14,520 nucleotides of DNA, taken from the NCBI GenBank assembly GCA_028692515.1, contig JAQUXG010000010.1, positions 1 to 14,520 of the forward strand, written 5' to 3'. Shown in pieces: positions 13,206-14,520 of this stretch. Numbering within the stretch: position 1 is the stretch's first letter; every line of letters starts with the position of its first letter. Source of the stretch: Kiritimatiellales bacterium. Its GTDB lineage: Bacteria > Verrucomicrobiota > Kiritimatiellia > Kiritimatiellales > Tichowtungiaceae. The translations under genes were made by a program, and so were the position numbers. The notes beneath the pieces are model-generated. The model was not told where the DNA came from. It saw nothing but the letters and a program-made list of their open reading frames with translations, and made no database searches.

Positions 13206-14283
13206 CCCAAACCTCCTCCAGCAACGCTTCAGGAACTTCACAACCGAAATCGACGTGGCCGATCCGGTCGGCCAGCACAAACTTCGTCAAGCCGCCGACC
13301 GTCTTTTTATCGACTGCCATCGCCGCGCGGATCTTTTTCCACAGCAGCTTCGGCGCGCCGACCGGCAGAGCCAGCTCCATAAGCAGTTTTTCGATCCGTG
13401 CCGATTCTTCGACGGAAAGCCCTTTGAGCGCGACAGAAAGATGCGCGGCATAGACCATGCCGATCGACACCGCTTCGCCGTGGAGAAACTCACCGTAACC
13501 CGCCACGTTTTCGATGGCGTGTGCGGCGGTATGGCCGAAATTCAAAATACCACGCAGACCGCCTTCACGTTCGTCCTGCCGGACAACTTCAGCCTTGATC
13601 TCGCAACAGCGGGCGATGATCTTTCCCAAATTGTCTGTCCCGCAGGAAAAATCAGCAAGCCCTGACGCAGTCAGTTCCAAGGTTTGGAAAAGTTCGGCGT
13701 CCCAGAGAATGCCGTATTTGACCACCTCGCTCATGCCGGCGGCAAATTCGCGCGGCGGCAGGGTTTTGAGTGTATCGAGATCAATCATCACCAGCTCGGG
13801 CTGATGGAACGCGCCGACCAGATTTTTTCCCGCCGGAATATTGATACCGGTTTTGCCGCCGACCGAGCTGTCGACCATTGAAAGCAACGTCGTGGGCACT
13901 TGGACGAATTGGATGCCGCGCAACCAGCTGGCGGCAGCGTAGCCGGTCAGGTCGCCGATCACGCCGCCGCCGAGAGCGACCATAAAACACTTGCGATCGA
14001 GGCCATGCGCAGCGGCTTTGCTGTAAAGATTGAACAGTTGCGCCTGACATTTAGTCGGCTCGCCTGCCGGAAGGATTTCGAGCGCGGGTTTGAATCCGGC
14101 TTTTTCCAAGGATTGGAAAACCCGATCCGAATAAAGCGGCGCGACGGTTTCGTCGGTAACGATCAGACACTTGCCCTTCAGTCCAGCGGCTTTACACGAT
14201 TCGCCGAGCGTATCGAGATTGCCCGAGCCGATGTGAATGGGATAGGAGCGGTCGCCAAGTTCTACTGTTACGTCGCAATTCAT
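13189..14283 (-). CDS. aroB: 3-dehydroquinate synthase
   Basis: A 364-residue NAD- and zinc-dependent enzyme converting DAHP to 3-dehydroquinate, step two of the shikimate pathway. Landmarks are LGDRSYPIHIGSG (9-21), the NAD-binding GGGVIGDLTGY (105-115), PTTLLSMVDSSVGGKTGIN (130-148), EVVKYG (186-191), NFGHTAAHAIE (248-258) and LHGEAVSIGM (267-276). By homology Glu186, His251 and His268 bind zinc. The ATG at 14283 aligns with the family's N-terminus; an in-frame TTG at 14319 would add 12 residues. No clear Shine-Dalgarno supports either. Two perfect palindromic elements encode FQSLE (56-60) and FQTLE (199-203). The 3' end overlaps the next gene and contains its ribosome binding site. Confidence 0.97.
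   Translation of the reverse strand: MNCDVTVELGDRSYPIHIGSGNLDTLGESCKAAGLKGKCLIVTDETVAPLYSDRVFQSLEKAGFKPALEILPAGEPTKCQAQLFNLYSKAAAHGLDRKCFMVALGGGVIGDLTGYAAASWLRGIQFVQVPTTLLSMVDSSVGGKTGINIPAGKNLVGAFHQPELVMIDLDTLKTLPPREFAAGMSEVVKYGILWDAELFQTLELTASGLADFSCGTDNLGKIIARCCEIKAEVVRQDEREGGLRGILNFGHTAAHAIENVAGYGEFLHGEAVSIGMVYAAHLSVALKGLSVEESARIEKLLMELALPVGAPKLLWKKIRAAMAVDKKTVGGLTKFVLADRIGHVDFGCEVPEALLEEVWDGISQ
13211..13219 (-). promoter_or_regulatory. Strong Shine-Dalgarno inside the 3' end of aroB
   Basis: GGAGGAGGT on the minus strand, 5 nt before the ATG at 13205. It is the strongest ribosome binding site in the operon. It lies within aroB coding sequence and fixes the start of the nuclease-like gene. 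Confidence 0.85.
13675..13690 (+). repeat. TTCCAA-GGT-TTGGAA palindrome inside aroB
   Basis: A perfect copy, core 13675-13689. On the coding strand it reads TTC CAA ACC TTG GAA, giving FQTLE at residues 199-203. Confidence 0.8.
14102..14120 (+). repeat. TTCCAA-GGA-TTGGAA palindrome inside aroB
   Basis: A perfect copy, core 14104-14118, with T-rich left and A-rich right flanks. It encodes FQSLE at aroB residues 56-60, in a surface helix of the nucleotide-binding half. Confidence 0.8.
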
Positions 14284-14327
14284 GTTGCGCACGCTACTTA
14301 AAGAGGAAAGAGGGTTCAACTCTTCTT

Positions 14328-14520
14328 TTACGGCACCGTGACCCAGAGGCGGTAGAAAACCGTGTCGTCGGTGTTTGTTACGGTGATCGCCGAGTTGGTT
14401 CCGGCACCCCAGACAGGAGTGCCCGCCGCGATCCAGGTCAGATTGGTGGTGGCCAGATCGTTGGTCGTATAGAAAACCTGATACTGCCGCCCCGTGCTGC
14501 CGTTAAAATAGAAGGTCTGA
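14328..14520 (-). CDS. Secreted or surface protein, C-terminal fragment (cut by window edge)
   Basis: The last 64 codons of a minus-strand gene that begins beyond the right edge, ending in TAA at 14328-14330. It includes FYFNGSTGRQYQVFYTTNDL, then LTWIAAGTPVWGAG, then AITVTNTDDTVFYRLWVTVP. This pattern (a strand with YxVxYTTNL, a Trp-containing strand, TVTNTD, then FYRL/FYRV at the extreme C-terminus) is common at the ends of large exported proteins in Verrucomicrobiota and Kiritimatiellota. It is rich in Thr, Asn and aromatic residues, as in beta-sandwich domains. The rest of the protein, and therefore its role, is not visible. It may be co-transcribed with aroB, since no terminator is seen in the short gap. 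Confidence 0.7.
   Translation of the reverse strand, partial: QTFYFNGSTGRQYQVFYTTNDLATTNLTWIAAGTPVWGAGTNSAITVTNTDDTVFYRLWVTVP

Noticed and set aside
14284..14319. TTG start giving aroB 12 extra residues
   Set aside because: The added residues (NPLSSLSSVRN) have no counterpart in the family, and the TTG directly abuts a purine run with no spacing. The ATG at 14283 aligns with known AroB proteins, though no Shine-Dalgarno supports it.

Overview
The window is about 14.5 kb of GC-rich, gene-dense chromosome from a Gram-negative bacterium. A Kdo transferase gene implies LPS. Two lipoprotein genes and the C-terminus of a verrucomicrobial-style secreted protein suggest the PVC superphylum, with Kiritimatiellota, Lentisphaerota or Verrucomicrobiota most likely. 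This placement rests on overall protein style and was not tested by a search. No rRNA, tRNA, IS element, prophage or CRISPR array was seen. The longest stretch without a gene is about 170 bases.

Layout: 1-1174 (minus) holds two tandem paralogous lipoprotein genes, the second cut by the window edge. 1267-2949 holds two genes of the AmmeMemoRadiSam system, divergently transcribed: amrB (MEMO1 family, minus) and the partner radical SAM enzyme amrS (plus). 2950-3120 is a compact intergenic region with a degenerate heptamer repeat, a decayed palindromic element, a 20-bp perfect palindrome and a bidirectional terminator. 3121-4116 (minus) is gap. 4268-5086 (plus) is a compact site-2-type (M50) membrane protease, which converges on the next group.

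14520-5164 is one long, tightly packed minus-strand run. In transcription order it is: the end of a secreted protein, aroB, a conserved protein with a possible degenerate nuclease fold, dprA, topA, xerC/xerD, kdtA (waaA), glycerate kinase and a small single-span membrane protein. Several neighbours overlap (ATGA junctions at dprA and glycerate kinase, a 17-nt overlap at aroB), so much of it is probably co-transcribed. dprA-topA-xerC is a widely conserved order linking DNA uptake processing, supercoil control and chromosome dimer resolution. Here it is flanked by shikimate and LPS genes.

The most striking unexplained signal is a short palindrome, TTCCAA-(T/G)G(C/T/A)-TTGGAA. It occurs five times perfectly, once with one mismatch and at least once in decayed form, both inside genes (glycerate kinase, kdtA, aroB twice) and as a 31-bp-spaced pair between xerC and kdtA. 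About 0.001 perfect copies are expected by chance. Second is TopA, which ends in three tandem copies of a roughly 60-residue module instead of the usual zinc fingers. Third is the aroB-dprA gene, whose apparent PD-(D/E)XK motif lacks the standard catalytic E and K.
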